The position numbers and the translations under genes were made by a program. From Pseudomonadales bacterium (GTDB lineage: Bacteria; Pseudomonadota; Gammaproteobacteria; Pseudomonadales; Azotimanducaceae), in NCBI GenBank assembly GCA_028281005.1, contig JANQKS010000106.1:1-64000 (forward strand): a stretch of DNA of 64,000 nucleotides, written 5' to 3'. The notes under the pieces were generated by a model. It saw nothing but the letters and a program-made list of their open reading frames with translations. It did no database searches and was not told where the DNA came from. Numbering within the stretch: position 1 is the first letter of the stretch; the number at the start of each line of letters is the position of its first letter. Positions 22,419 to 32,634 of this stretch are shown piece after piece.

Positions 22419-22811
22419 TCAACGGTGACTGGCAGAATTAGCGCTAAATGCGCCCGCGATCCAATTGATGTCTGGGGCCTGCAGCGTTCCGCTCAAGGCA
22501 ACCACGTCGAAGCGGCAGGGCCATTGGGCGTATTGCCGATGCAGTTGCTGGAAGCGCTGGGCACTGCGCGTTAACCGTGTGCGTTTGGTGTGAGTCACGC
22601 TGGCCAGCGCGCCGCCATAATTTTGAGCGGCGCGGTAACGTACTTCAACAAACACTAAGATCTGCGCTTGCAACTTGGACTTGTCGCGCATGACCAAATC
22701 GATCTCGCCGGTCTTGCAGCTGAAGTTGCGTTTGATCAGGCGCAACCCCGCAGCACGCAAATATTTGAGCGCGGCGTCTTCAGCTTGTTGGCCGATGCGC
22801 TGGGTGCGCAT
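22419..22811 (-). CDS. yraN: YraN family (UPF0102) endonuclease-like protein
   Basis: GQQAEDAALKYLRAAGLRLIKRNFSCKTGEIDLVMRDK. Confidence 0.92.
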   Translation of the reverse strand: MRTQRIGQQAEDAALKYLRAAGLRLIKRNFSCKTGEIDLVMRDKSKLQAQILVFVEVRYRAAQNYGGALASVTHTKRTRLTRSAQRFQQLHRQYAQWPCRFDVVALSGTLQAPDINWIAGAFSANSASHR

Positions 22812-22816
22812 TGCGC

Positions 22817-24598
22817 TTAATTTGGTGTTAGCCGCTCACCGCCGCGGCCGATGCGGCTGACGCTCAGGTCACGGCGAAACTTGCCGCCGCGTTCAAGCCA
22901 CAAGTACCCCGTCGCGCCGGGCAGAGCGACTTGGCTATCCGGCTGCAGGATAGGCAGCCAAGTGGCCAGCCGATAGGCGTCGTAGCCCAGCGCGTAGAGC
23001 TCACCAAGCGGGTCTTTCTGCAGATTGAAGGCGCTGCGAATGGCTTGCTGCTGGGCATCAGGGGCCGCGAACACGGGCATTTCGGTCAGCTCAAAACCCG
23101 CCAAGCTGGCTAACTCGTCGCCGATTGCCGCTTGGGACGTGGCGAATACAGGTAAGTTATCGGCGAAGTGGAACTTTAGGGCGGGGACCAGTGCTTGGGC
23201 TTCAACCTGCGTGGTCAGCGCAATGACCGCATCCAGATCGCCGCGTGCGCGCGGTAAAAACTCCAATGGCTCACCGAGAATATTGGCAATTTCGTTTTTG
23301 CGGGTTTCACTGGCGGCCACCTGCATCGCCTCACCAACCGCGTTGGTCAGTCCGCGGATGTTCTGGAACGGCGCCGCGGTCAGCGGGTAAGGCCACGCTT
23401 CGTTATAGGCTACCAAGGCGCGTTGGGCCCAGCGCGCTTGGCTGTGCACCACCAACAATCGCTCCGCGCCGCTGAGCAATACATGGTCTGCCAGGGAAGC
23501 CGCTTCGTCCTCAATGGCGATGCCAAACTGAAACAGCGGCGCAGGCGGCGGCGCTAACTCGGTCGGATTTAAGCCAGCGGCGGGTTGCGCCGGATTGTCT
23601 GACTCGTCCAGGTAGTTCAGCACCAAACGGGGTGTGTTGTCGAATTGGGTGAGGGTGACAAAGGCTTCGACATCGTCTTTGATGAGTGGCCCGATCAGCA
23701 CGTCAGCCCCTTCGCGCAGCGCCTGTTCATACAACTGGCTGATGGGCGCTTCCCCGGTGTCGTAAATGCGAACCTCTGGACGGCCTTCACCGCGCTCACC
23801 TAAGTAAGCTGCAATCAAGCCGTCGCGCACGGCGACACCGGCTGCCGCAAATGCGCCGGACAGGGGTAACAACAGGCCAATTTGGGGGGGTCGATATTCA
23901 CTTAAGTTGCGCAATGCGGTGGGGGGCTGCAAGCGCGCGGGATGGTTCGGATAGCGTGTTTGCCAATCCCGCCAAGCTTGTAACTGGCCGGTAATGGAAC
24001 CGGCGGTCCTTATGTTTTCCTGCAGCAACCACCAAGCGTGATGCTCGGCGTCGGTAAACGCCTCGGGCGCACGGCGTGCGCGACTCAGCGCCAGCCAAAT
24101 GCGTTCGTTAATGTCCGCCGGCAGCCAAGTGTCCGCAGCACCGGCGAGTAAGCTCGCCTGGATGTAGCCGTCCGCGCTGCATCGGTAATTCGACAGGGCA
24201 CTACAGATCTCCGCAAGCAGCAGGTAGTCTGCGCCGTTAAACTCTGCCAGGCTCGCCATCGCTTGCTCCGCCTGAGCGACTCTGCCTAAGGCAAATAAAG
24301 CTTCTGCCGAAGCGCGCGCGCGGGTGTCGAGCTGGGTGGCGCTAAGCCCGGCGGTGGGTATGGCGGTAAGCGTATCCAGCGCTTGCTCATAGGCGCCGTT
24401 AAACACCAGCACCCGAGCGGCCAACAAACGCAGCCCTGCTGCTTTTGTTGCCGGCGCCAGCTGCGCTTCGCGTAACAGTGCGTATGCGTCAGTGGCGCCT
24501 AGATCAGATTCGCGTGGGCTACTAATACTAACCGGCGTGCTTTGACAGGCCGACATTGTCAAAATGACGGCCAGTGAGATAAGGAAACGTGACAACAT
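22817..24598 (-). CDS. lpoA: Penicillin-binding protein activator LpoA
   Basis: Lipobox TMSACQS; LppC/LpoA family (IGLLLPLSGAFAAAGVAVRDGLIAAY); start set to MLSRFLISLA. Confidence 0.93.
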   Translation of the reverse strand: MLSRFLISLAVILTMSACQSTPVSISSPRESDLGATDAYALLREAQLAPATKAAGLRLLAARVLVFNGAYEQALDTLTAIPTAGLSATQLDTRARASAEALFALGRVAQAEQAMASLAEFNGADYLLLAEICSALSNYRCSADGYIQASLLAGAADTWLPADINERIWLALSRARRAPEAFTDAEHHAWWLLQENIRTAGSITGQLQAWRDWQTRYPNHPARLQPPTALRNLSEYRPPQIGLLLPLSGAFAAAGVAVRDGLIAAYLGERGEGRPEVRIYDTGEAPISQLYEQALREGADVLIGPLIKDDVEAFVTLTQFDNTPRLVLNYLDESDNPAQPAAGLNPTELAPPPAPLFQFGIAIEDEAASLADHVLLSGAERLLVVHSQARWAQRALVAYNEAWPYPLTAAPFQNIRGLTNAVGEAMQVAASETRKNEIANILGEPLEFLPRARGDLDAVIALTTQVEAQALVPALKFHFADNLPVFATSQAAIGDELASLAGFELTEMPVFAAPDAQQQAIRSAFNLQKDPLGELYALGYDAYRLATWLPILQPDSQVALPGATGYLWLERGGKFRRDLSVSRIGRGGERLTPN

Positions 24599-25436
24599 GA
24601 CTGGGCGACGCAACACAGGTGTCCTATATATGGTGGCTACCCCTATTGGGCACCTTGGCGACCTTTCTCGTCGAGCGGAACAAGTCTTGCAACAGGTGCA
24701 GATAGTGGCAGCAGAGGATACCAGACGGACCCGTGTGCTGTTAGAGCACATTGGCCACCGCGCGCCTGAATTGCTGAGTATGCACGAACACAACGAACAA
24801 GCCATGGTGGCGCAGCTATTGGGGCGCCTACAAGCGGGTGATTCGGTGGCCGTCGTCTCCGATGCCGGGACGCCGCTGCTGAACGACCCGGGTTTCCCGC
24901 TGGTGCAAGCCGCCCACGAAGCCGAGATCCAAGTCGTTCCCATTCCGGGCGCTTGCGCGATCACGGCAGCACTCAGCGTCTGCCCATTGCCATGTCAGTC
25001 CTTTCGCTACATCGGCTTCCTAGCCACTAAAGCGTCCTCCCGCCAACAAGCTTTGGCAGCCCACCTTAGTCTGGGCGACGCCGTGGTTTTCCTCGAATCG
25101 CCCCGCCGCATCCTCACCACCCTGCAAGACCTCGCCGCACTCACTGATCGCCGCATCATGCTGGCTCGGGAGCTCACCAAACAATACGAGACACTGTACG
25201 TCGGCACCGCGGCGGAACTCATCACCCAGTTAGTTGAACAACCCAAGGGTGAATTCACCGGCATCATTGAGGCCGGAGCCCCGCAAAGCGTCAGCCACGA
25301 CCACCAGAGCGTCTTAACACTGCTGCTGCAAGAGCTGCCGCCCACCAAAGCCGCCAAAATTGCCGCGGCTATCTGCAACACCAAGAAGTCGGACATGTAC
25401 GACCTCGCCCTATCTTTGTCCGGTAAGGATAATTGA
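24597..25436 (+). CDS. rsmI: 16S rRNA (cytidine(1402)-2'-O)-methyltransferase
   Basis: LYMVATPIGHLGDLSRRAEQVL; EDTRRTRVLLEHIG; VSDAGTPLLNDPGFPLV. Confidence 0.96.
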   Translation: MTGRRNTGVLYMVATPIGHLGDLSRRAEQVLQQVQIVAAEDTRRTRVLLEHIGHRAPELLSMHEHNEQAMVAQLLGRLQAGDSVAVVSDAGTPLLNDPGFPLVQAAHEAEIQVVPIPGACAITAALSVCPLPCQSFRYIGFLATKASSRQQALAAHLSLGDAVVFLESPRRILTTLQDLAALTDRRIMLARELTKQYETLYVGTAAELITQLVEQPKGEFTGIIEAGAPQSVSHDHQSVLTLLLQELPPTKAAKIAAAICNTKKSDMYDLALSLSGKDN

Positions 25437-25550
25437 CGCCCAGTAGTAGTGACCACGGCGGTGGGGTGGATAGGCCCCTCGTCGGCATGTTTAGGTGCTG
25501 CGACGACCCCCAAGTGAAGCCCTTCAATACCGCGAGTTGTTGACACCAAA

Positions 25551-25662
25551 GGCGCAGGGGGCCAGAGCCCATGTTCAGGAGCGTCGCGCGCATGGACGCG
25601 CGCGCGCAGCTACAGGGATGTATTCACCGCGGTCCTGAACATGGGCTCTGGCCCCCTGTGCC
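25551..25662 (+). repeat. Hairpin element copy B
   Basis: 30-nt arms ggcgcagggggccagagcccatgttcagga / tcctgaacatgggctctggccccctgtgcc (29/30 paired); core shared with copy C. Confidence 0.9.
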
Positions 25663-25724
25663 GAACGAGTCCGACAATCAACTTCGGCAGCGATTTGAGG
25701 AAACCACACCTTGCAAAAGCGGCG

Positions 25725-25753
25725 TTGTGAATCCCCATTAACCCGTCTAGTCT
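25725..25753 (+). promoter_or_regulatory. Putative sigma70 promoter of rnpB
   Basis: ttgtga-N17-tagtct, 7 nt before the inferred rnpB 5' end. Confidence 0.55.
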
Positions 25754-25760
25754 GTCCCCA

Positions 25761-26107
<347 letters not shown>

Positions 26108-26181
26108 CTTCAGTTCCTGCTAGGAGCTTGTACGGAAGGGCTTGCAGACAGGCTTTTACTGAATGGTTTGCAGTTCGATCC

Positions 26182-26293
26182 GGTCGCAGGGCTTCAACCT
26201 CACTTTCAGGACCGCGGTGAATACATCCCTGTAGCTGCGCGCGCGCGTCCGTGCGCGCGACGCTCCTGAAAGTGAGGTTGAAGCCCCACGACC
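26182..26293 (-). repeat. Hairpin element copy C (inverted relative to B)
   Basis: 23-bp perfect inner arms gggcttcaacctcactttcagga / tcctgaaagtgaggttgaagccc; reverse complement of its core matches copy B at 51/52. Confidence 0.9.
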
Positions 26294-26523
26294 TGCTGAT
26301 GTCAGCAACATCTGGTGTTAAATGGTTTCGCTAGTTTCGTTCGCGCGGATCTTAGTGTAGTTGGGTATTACCAACCTTCTCTTTATTCCAAAAAACTCAC
26401 AAACTTAATGTAGATTCTAGGTAGCGGGCCTAGGTTGTCGAATGACCTCGCATTCTTTCTCAAGAAGCGCCCTGGGATGGCAAAATTTCCTTATTTTTCC
26501 GTAAGTTATGCCTCATTACCTGC

Positions 26524-26551
26524 TTGACTCGGCTTCACCCGACTCTATAGT
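26524..26551 (+). promoter_or_regulatory. Putative sigma70 promoter of mraZ/dcw cluster
   Basis: TTGACT-N16-TATAGT upstream of mraZ. Confidence 0.65.
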
Positions 26552-26559
26552 GTCGTAAA

Positions 26560-26585
26560 TTGGGTTAAAGTGGAGAAATGTGGGT
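26560..26585 (+). promoter_or_regulatory. MraZ-box array (three repeats, 10-bp period)
   Basis: TTGGG-ttaaa-GTGGA-gaaat-GTGGG, TGGG/TGGA/TGGG at 26561/26571/26581. Confidence 0.75.
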
Positions 26586-26700
26586 ATTTTGCGCTATCTA
26601 TTGTCGATAGTGATTCAAAATCAGGCGTTGGCGATGTGCGGTCCTCTGTTGTGTAAGGGGTGTTTGCATATTGCCGGATTTGGCCACCCTCCGATACACC

Positions 26701-27159
26701 ATGTTTCGCGGCATCAACAATGTGACGTTAGACGGCAAAGGTCGTATGGCCTTGCCGGCGCGCAATCGCGAAACAGTGCATTTGGCGGGGGACGGCAAAA
26801 TTGTTCTGACCATCGACGTCAATGAACCCTGCTTGCTCCTCTACCCGCTCCCGGAATGGGAGGTTGTGCAACGCAAATTGGAAGGTTTATCCAATATCAA
26901 TCCGCGTGCGCGGATGTTGCAGCGTCTGTTAATCGGGCATGCCACTGACTTGGAGTTGGATGCCAACGGCCGAGTGCTGATTCCCAGCATGTTGCGTGAA
27001 TACGCCGATTTAACAAAGAAGTTGGTCCTGGTCGGCCAGGGCAACAAGATCGAGCTGTGGTCAGAAGACCAATGGCGTGAACGCATGCAGGCATGGCTGG
27101 AGTCGGATACTGCAGAGTTGCTGGCAGATGGGGATGCGTTCACCGGATTGTCGGTTTAG
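26701..27159 (+). CDS. mraZ: Transcriptional regulator MraZ
   Basis: MFRGINNVTLDGKGRMALPARNRE; first gene of dcw cluster. Confidence 0.96.
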   Translation: MFRGINNVTLDGKGRMALPARNRETVHLAGDGKIVLTIDVNEPCLLLYPLPEWEVVQRKLEGLSNINPRARMLQRLLIGHATDLELDANGRVLIPSMLREYADLTKKLVLVGQGNKIELWSEDQWRERMQAWLESDTAELLADGDAFTGLSV

Positions 27160-28118
27160 TGGGCGGGGACGAATCAGGGAGCAACCCCGACCACATACCA
27201 GTATTACTGGATGAAGTGCTGAAAAATCTAGTGCAAGCCAAGGCTGGAACGTACGTAGACGCAACCTTTGGACGTGGTGGACACAGCCGTGCGTTGTTAC
27301 GTGCGCTGGATACCCACGCCCGTGTCGTTACCATTGACCGTGACCCCACGGCGGTGGCGGCAGCGCAGACGCTGGCGGCTCAAGATACCCGTCTTAGCGT
27401 GCTGCAAGGCAGGTTTTCCCAGATGACCGATTTGCTCGAGGCGCACACCCCTGTGCAGGGTGTGCTGATGGATCTTGGTGTCTCGTCTCCGCAGTTGGAT
27501 ACCCCGGAGCGTGGCTTCAGCTTTCGCGCTGCCGGCCCGTTGGATATGCGCATGAACCCCGAGGAAGGGGAATCTGCCGCCGAGTGGCTGAACCGTGCGC
27601 AGGAAGCTGAGATCGCTACAGTATTAAAAGAGTTTGGTGAAGAGCGTTTTGCGCGGCGTATCGCCAAAGCCATCGTCGCGGCGCGACCCTTTGAGGATAC
27701 GTTAGCCCTGGCGGATGTGGTTGCGGCAGCCGTCCCCGGACGTGGCCAGCCCGGCAAGCATCCAGCCACGCGGACCTTTCAAGCGGTACGCATTTTCATC
27801 AATGAAGAAATGCAAGAACTCGATCAGGGTTTGCAGGCGGCGTTTGCGGCGCTGGCCCCCGCCGGGCGTCTAGCGGTCATCAGCTTTCATTCGTTAGAGG
27901 ACCGGGCCGTCAAACAGCTCTTTCGCCGCCTGACCCAGCCTCCTGCATTGCCGCGGCGCGTGCCTGTACGGCACAGCGAAATGTCGAGCCCAGCCGAGCA
28001 CATTGCCGGCCCGGTACGCGCCACAGCGGCGGAGTGTGCGGCCAACCCGCGCGCGCGCAGCGCTACCTTACGTGTCATTGCAAAAAAAGCGCTCCCCTCG
28101 CAAGAGGTGCACAACTAG
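27159..28118 (+). CDS. rsmH: 16S rRNA (cytosine(1402)-N4)-methyltransferase
   Basis: HIPVLLDEVLKNL; DATFGRGGHSRALL; GTG start overlapping mraZ stop (TAGTG). Confidence 0.97.
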   Translation: MGGDESGSNPDHIPVLLDEVLKNLVQAKAGTYVDATFGRGGHSRALLRALDTHARVVTIDRDPTAVAAAQTLAAQDTRLSVLQGRFSQMTDLLEAHTPVQGVLMDLGVSSPQLDTPERGFSFRAAGPLDMRMNPEEGESAAEWLNRAQEAEIATVLKEFGEERFARRIAKAIVAARPFEDTLALADVVAAAVPGRGQPGKHPATRTFQAVRIFINEEMQELDQGLQAAFAALAPAGRLAVISFHSLEDRAVKQLFRRLTQPPALPRRVPVRHSEMSSPAEHIAGPVRATAAECAANPRARSATLRVIAKKALPSQEVHN

Positions 28119-28417
28119 TGGCGGCGGCGCGTAAGTCAGGCCGTGCCAGCACTGTGCTGTTGTGGGGCGGATGTTTTGCTGTTCTGTTGGTGGTGATTGC
28201 CATCTCAGGGCTGAGCCTGGTCGATCAAGCGCACGAAATGCGGGGGCTGTATAGCACCATGGCGGAGGTGCAACAACAGCAAGATGGTCTGTTAGAAGAA
28301 CACAGCCGTTTGATGCTTGAGCGCAGCACATTGTCGAGCATGCAAACCATCGAAGCGGTGGCGGAGAGTGAGCTCGACATGCACTTTCCGGAAGGTGTGG
28401 GTGAGGTGTTGCGATGA
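28118..28417 (+). CDS. ftsL: Cell division protein FtsL
   Basis: Short bitopic coiled-coil protein between rsmH and ftsI; GTG start overlapping rsmH stop. Confidence 0.9.
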   Translation: MAAARKSGRASTVLLWGGCFAVLLVVIAISGLSLVDQAHEMRGLYSTMAEVQQQQDGLLEEHSRLMLERSTLSSMQTIEAVAESELDMHFPEGVGEVLR

Positions 28418-30108
28418 GCGCCTGGCGTCACTACGTGGTGTTGGCTGTTTTTCTCACCGCGGTAGCGGGTTTGTGCGTGCGCGTGATTTATCTCGGTGTG
28501 AGCGATCGCGATTTTCTGCAAGACCAAGGTGATGCGCGTTCGATTCGCCAAGAAACCATCCCCGCGATGCGCGGCGTGATTTACGATCGTCAGGGTGAGC
28601 CGTTAGCGGTCAGCACGCCTGTATTTGCGGTGTGGACCGACCCAAGCCAGGCAGATTTCTCTAACACCGATGTGCAACGGCTCGCTGACATTGTGCAGGT
28701 GCCCGCGGCCACCCTTAGTGAAAGGTTAGATGGCAACGCCGGGCGGGAATTTGTTTATCTTAAACGCCGCGCGCCCTGGGCCATGGCAGAACGCGTGCGT
28801 GCGGCCAATCTGCGGCATGTGTATCTACAACCGGAGTATCGCCGTTACTACCCGGCGGCAGAGACCACTGCCCATGTCGTTGGTGTGACTAACATAGATG
28901 ATCAAGGGATTGAAGGCAGTGAATTTGCTTTTGATGCCCAACTAAAAGGCCAGCACGGCGGCAAAGTGGTGCTTAAAGATCTGCGCGGTAACACGGTACG
29001 TGATCTGGACTATGTGAGCGCGCCGGTATACGGGCAGGACCTGAACTTAAGCATCGATTTGCGTCTGCAGTTTCTCGCTTATCGCGAGCTTAAGTCTGCG
29101 GTGGCCAGCCACGCCGCTAAATCGGGATCCGTGGTGATGGTGGATGCCAGCAACGGTGAACTGCTGGCCTTGGTAAACCAGCCCTCCTATAACCCGAACA
29201 ACATTCCAGAGCAGCTCAAAGGTATGCGCAACCGCGCCATCACAGACGCCTATGAGCCCGGTTCCACCATCAAACCTTTTACCGCGCTGGCGGCTTTGGA
29301 GTCTGGGCGTTATGACCAACACACCACCATCGATACTGCCCCTGGTTTTTTTCGCATTGGCCAGAAACTGATTCAGGATCCCGGCAACCTGGAAGCCATC
29401 TCCTTAGGTCGGTCGTTAGCAAAATCCAGCCAAGTGGCGTTTGCCAAAGTTGCTTTGGACTTAGAAGAGCAGGCTGTGTTTAACGTCCTGCGGCGGGCTG
29501 GTATTGGCGACTTCATCGGCACGGGTCTACCAGGTGAAACCATGGGTTTCCTAACGGCTACCCAATTGCGTTACCCGGTGGTGCGCGCATCGCTCGCCTA
29601 TGGTTATGGGCTTTCCGTGACACCCTTGCAGCTGGCGCATGCTTACCTGTCGCTGGCGACGCTGGGGGAAAAACTGCCGTTGTCCATTTTACCCACCAAG
29701 GTACGGCCGACCACGCGTGAGCGTGTGTTTGATCGCCGCGTGGTGCAGGAAGTGTTGGCCATGATGGAAGGCGTGACAGGCGCAGAAGGAACCGCCCCGG
29801 GTGCCGGTATAGACGGCTACCGGGTGGCCGGCAAAACCGGCACGGCCAGGCTGGTTGGGCCGCAAGGGTATACCGATGAGCGCCATGTCGCCTGGTTTGC
29901 CGGGGTGGTGCCGGTGAGCGATCCGCGCTTAGTGGTTGTTGTCGTGATCAACGAACCCACCGCGGGAATGACCGGTGGAGGCGTCGTGGCGGCGCCGGTG
30001 TTTAGCCGGGTTGCCGGGCGTAGTCTGCGCTTGTTGGGGGTGGCGCCGGACGCGCAAATGACCGCGGCGGCGGACAACGTTACGTCAAACGAGGCGGCGC
30101 CCGGATGA
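28414..30108 (+). CDS. ftsI: Peptidoglycan D,D-transpeptidase FtsI (PBP3)
   Basis: STIKPF, KSSQVAFAKVAL, KTGTARL transpeptidase motifs. Confidence 0.98.
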   Translation: MSAWRHYVVLAVFLTAVAGLCVRVIYLGVSDRDFLQDQGDARSIRQETIPAMRGVIYDRQGEPLAVSTPVFAVWTDPSQADFSNTDVQRLADIVQVPAATLSERLDGNAGREFVYLKRRAPWAMAERVRAANLRHVYLQPEYRRYYPAAETTAHVVGVTNIDDQGIEGSEFAFDAQLKGQHGGKVVLKDLRGNTVRDLDYVSAPVYGQDLNLSIDLRLQFLAYRELKSAVASHAAKSGSVVMVDASNGELLALVNQPSYNPNNIPEQLKGMRNRAITDAYEPGSTIKPFTALAALESGRYDQHTTIDTAPGFFRIGQKLIQDPGNLEAISLGRSLAKSSQVAFAKVALDLEEQAVFNVLRRAGIGDFIGTGLPGETMGFLTATQLRYPVVRASLAYGYGLSVTPLQLAHAYLSLATLGEKLPLSILPTKVRPTTRERVFDRRVVQEVLAMMEGVTGAEGTAPGAGIDGYRVAGKTGTARLVGPQGYTDERHVAWFAGVVPVSDPRLVVVVVINEPTAGMTGGGVVAAPVFSRVAGRSLRLLGVAPDAQMTAAADNVTSNEAAPG

Positions 30109-31544
30109 ATCTGCGTGCGCTGCTTAACGATGTCAGCCTGCCAGACATCAATCTGGCGGGGTTAAGTGAACACACCGCGGAAGTGATGCCGCAGTTTGGT
30201 TTTTTGGGTGTGGCCGCCAACGATACAACGTTGCGACAACACTGTGAAAGCGCAGTACAACAGGGCGCGGTGGCCGTGCTGGTCGACGCGCCCAATCTGG
30301 AAATTTCCATGCAAAGTGCGGTGCCGGTGATACAGGTACTGGGCTTGGCTGCCCAGCGCGGCGAGCTGGCCGCCAAGTTTTATGCCCATCCCAGCGCACA
30401 GCTCAACTGCGTGGGGATCACTGGCACGAACGGAAAAACTTCGGTGGCCTACCATATTGCCGATCTCAGCAACCGCCTGGGTGTACCGATGGGTTATTGC
30501 GGCACCTTGGGCTGGGGGGCTTTAGCCGCCTTGCAAGGGGGTGAAATGACCACCGCAAATGCCGTGGCGTTGCAGCGGCAGCTGGCGGCCATGCGTGATC
30601 AGGGTATGCAAGCAGCGGCGCTTGAAGTCAGCTCACATGCTCTGGACCAGGGCCGCGCGCGTGCGGTGCAGTTTGACTACGGCGTGTTTACGAATCTCAG
30701 TCGCGATCACCTGGATTATCACGGTACCTTTGCCGCTTATCGTGCCGCCAAGGCGAAGTTGTTTACCGAATGGACGCTGCAATGTGCGGTGCTCAACGTG
30801 GCTGATGAGTTTGGCGCTGAATTGGCGGCGCAACACGGCGCCGCCAAGGTCACCTATGGGCGTGGTGGTGATTGGGTCTGGCAGACGTCACCGGTTGATG
30901 GTGGTCTACAAGTCATCTGGCAATCGCCGTCCGGAGAATTCCAACAGTATTTGCCTGTTGTAGCGGACTATGCCGTTGCTAACCTCACCGCCGCCCTAGC
31001 GACCTTAGTGTCCATGGGGCATGCCCCGGAGGCGGTGGTTGAGCAGCTGCCTTTGCTAAGCGCTGTACCGGGGCGGATGGAAGTATTAACTGCCGCTGGA
31101 GCACCCACCGTGGTTGTGGACTATGCGCATACGCCGGATGCGCTCGCCCAGGTTTTGGCAGCGCTGCGCGCCAATTGTCGCGGCCGGCTCCTATGTGTGG
31201 TGGGCTGCGGTGGCGACCGGGATACGGGCAAACGGCCGCAGATGGGACAGCAGGCCACCAGCGGGGCGGACCTTGTTTGGTTTACCGCGGACAACCCCCG
31301 CTCGGAAGCAGCCGCGGACATCATTGCAGACATGCAAGGATCGTTGTCATCCGGAGCGGCTGCCAAAGTGACCGCTTGTGTGGATCGGCGTCAGGCCATT
31401 CGCGAAGCGATTGCCGCGGGCAATTCACAGGATGTGGTGTTGGTGGCCGGCAAAGGTCATGAAGATTACCAAGAGATCGACGGTGAACGTTTACCCTTTG
31501 ATGATCGCCAAGTGGTTGCCGAGATGTTGGGGGAAACCGCCTGA
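30105..31544 (+). CDS. murE: UDP-MurNAc-L-Ala-D-Glu: meso-DAP ligase
   Basis: [37 protein letters not shown]. Confidence 0.97.
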   Translation: MNLRALLNDVSLPDINLAGLSEHTAEVMPQFGFLGVAANDTTLRQHCESAVQQGAVAVLVDAPNLEISMQSAVPVIQVLGLAAQRGELAAKFYAHPSAQLNCVGITGTNGKTSVAYHIADLSNRLGVPMGYCGTLGWGALAALQGGEMTTANAVALQRQLAAMRDQGMQAAALEVSSHALDQGRARAVQFDYGVFTNLSRDHLDYHGTFAAYRAAKAKLFTEWTLQCAVLNVADEFGAELAAQHGAAKVTYGRGGDWVWQTSPVDGGLQVIWQSPSGEFQQYLPVVADYAVANLTAALATLVSMGHAPEAVVEQLPLLSAVPGRMEVLTAAGAPTVVVDYAHTPDALAQVLAALRANCRGRLLCVVGCGGDRDTGKRPQMGQQATSGADLVWFTADNPRSEAAADIIADMQGSLSSGAAAKVTACVDRRQAIREAIAAGNSQDVVLVAGKGHEDYQEIDGERLPFDDRQVVAEMLGETA

Positions 31545-32629
31545 TGTTGTTGTGGTTGACTGAATATCTGGCGAATTTCATAAGTGGCTTCTCGGTATTC
31601 CATTACCTGACCTTCCGTACCATGGTCAGCGTCATGACCGCCTTGGGGATGTCTCTGCTGATTGGCCCTTACGTGATCGCCAAGCTAACGGATTTACAGA
31701 TTGGCCAAACGGTCCGGGATGAAGGCCCTCAGAGTCACTTAAGTAAAGCGGGTACACCCACCATGGGTGGGGCCCTGATATTGATTGTTATCGCCATGAC
31801 AACTTTGCTGTGGGGGGATCTGAGCTCGCGCCATATATGGGTCGTGTTGGCGGTAACCTTAGCGTTTGGTGTGATTGGTTGGGTTGACGACTATCTGAAA
31901 ATTGCGCGCAAAAACAGTGCCGGCTTGGTCGCGCGCTGGAAGTACTTTTGGCAGACGGTGGTGGGTTTTGCCGCGGCAGTGTTCCTATTCACTTCCGCCG
32001 AATTACCCGCGGAAACCGACTACATTGTGCCGTTCTTTAAAAACGTAGCCATACCGTTAGGGGCAGCGGGATTTATCCTGGTGAGCTATCTGATGATCGT
32101 CGGTATGAGTAACGCCGTTAATCTAACCGATGGTTTGGATGGGCTAGCCATCCTGCCGACGGTGATGGTCGGCGCCGCCCTGGGGTTGATTGCCTACGTG
32201 GCGGGTAACACCGAGTTTTCCGCCTATCTGCAGATTCCCTACATTCCCGGGGCGGGAGAATTAGCGGTGTTCTGCGGCGCGTTAATCGGCGCCGGGTTGG
32301 GTTTTTTATGGTTCAACACGTATCCCGCCCAGGTGTTTATGGGAGACGTGGGCGCTTTGGCGCTGGGTGCGGCGCTGGGTGTGGTGGCTATCATCGTGCG
32401 TCATGAAATTGTGCTGTTGATCATGGGTGGTTTGTTTGTCCTGGAAACCGCCAGCGTCATCATACAAGTGGCGTCATTCAAGCTGACCGGTAAGCGCATC
32501 TTCCGCATGGCGCCGATTCACCATCACTTTGAATTAAAAGGCTGGCCGGAGCCCAAGGTGATCGTACGGTTATGGATCGTGACCTTGGTGCTGGTCACGG
32601 TGGGCCTGTCGACGTTGAAGCTGAGGTAG
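31544..32629 (+). CDS. mraY: Phospho-MurNAc-pentapeptide-transferase
   Basis: [41 protein letters not shown]. Confidence 0.99.
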   Translation: MLLWLTEYLANFISGFSVFHYLTFRTMVSVMTALGMSLLIGPYVIAKLTDLQIGQTVRDEGPQSHLSKAGTPTMGGALILIVIAMTTLLWGDLSSRHIWVVLAVTLAFGVIGWVDDYLKIARKNSAGLVARWKYFWQTVVGFAAAVFLFTSAELPAETDYIVPFFKNVAIPLGAAGFILVSYLMIVGMSNAVNLTDGLDGLAILPTVMVGAALGLIAYVAGNTEFSAYLQIPYIPGAGELAVFCGALIGAGLGFLWFNTYPAQVFMGDVGALALGAALGVVAIIVRHEIVLLIMGGLFVLETASVIIQVASFKLTGKRIFRMAPIHHHFELKGWPEPKVIVRLWIVTLVLVTVGLSTLKLR

Positions 32630-32634
32630 GCTGG

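Noticed and set aside
22817-24964. 715-aa version of LpoA with a long N-terminal extension
   Set aside because: The first about 120 residues are antisense to rsmI; a signal peptide with lipobox begins at MLSRFLISLAVILTMSACQS (24598).
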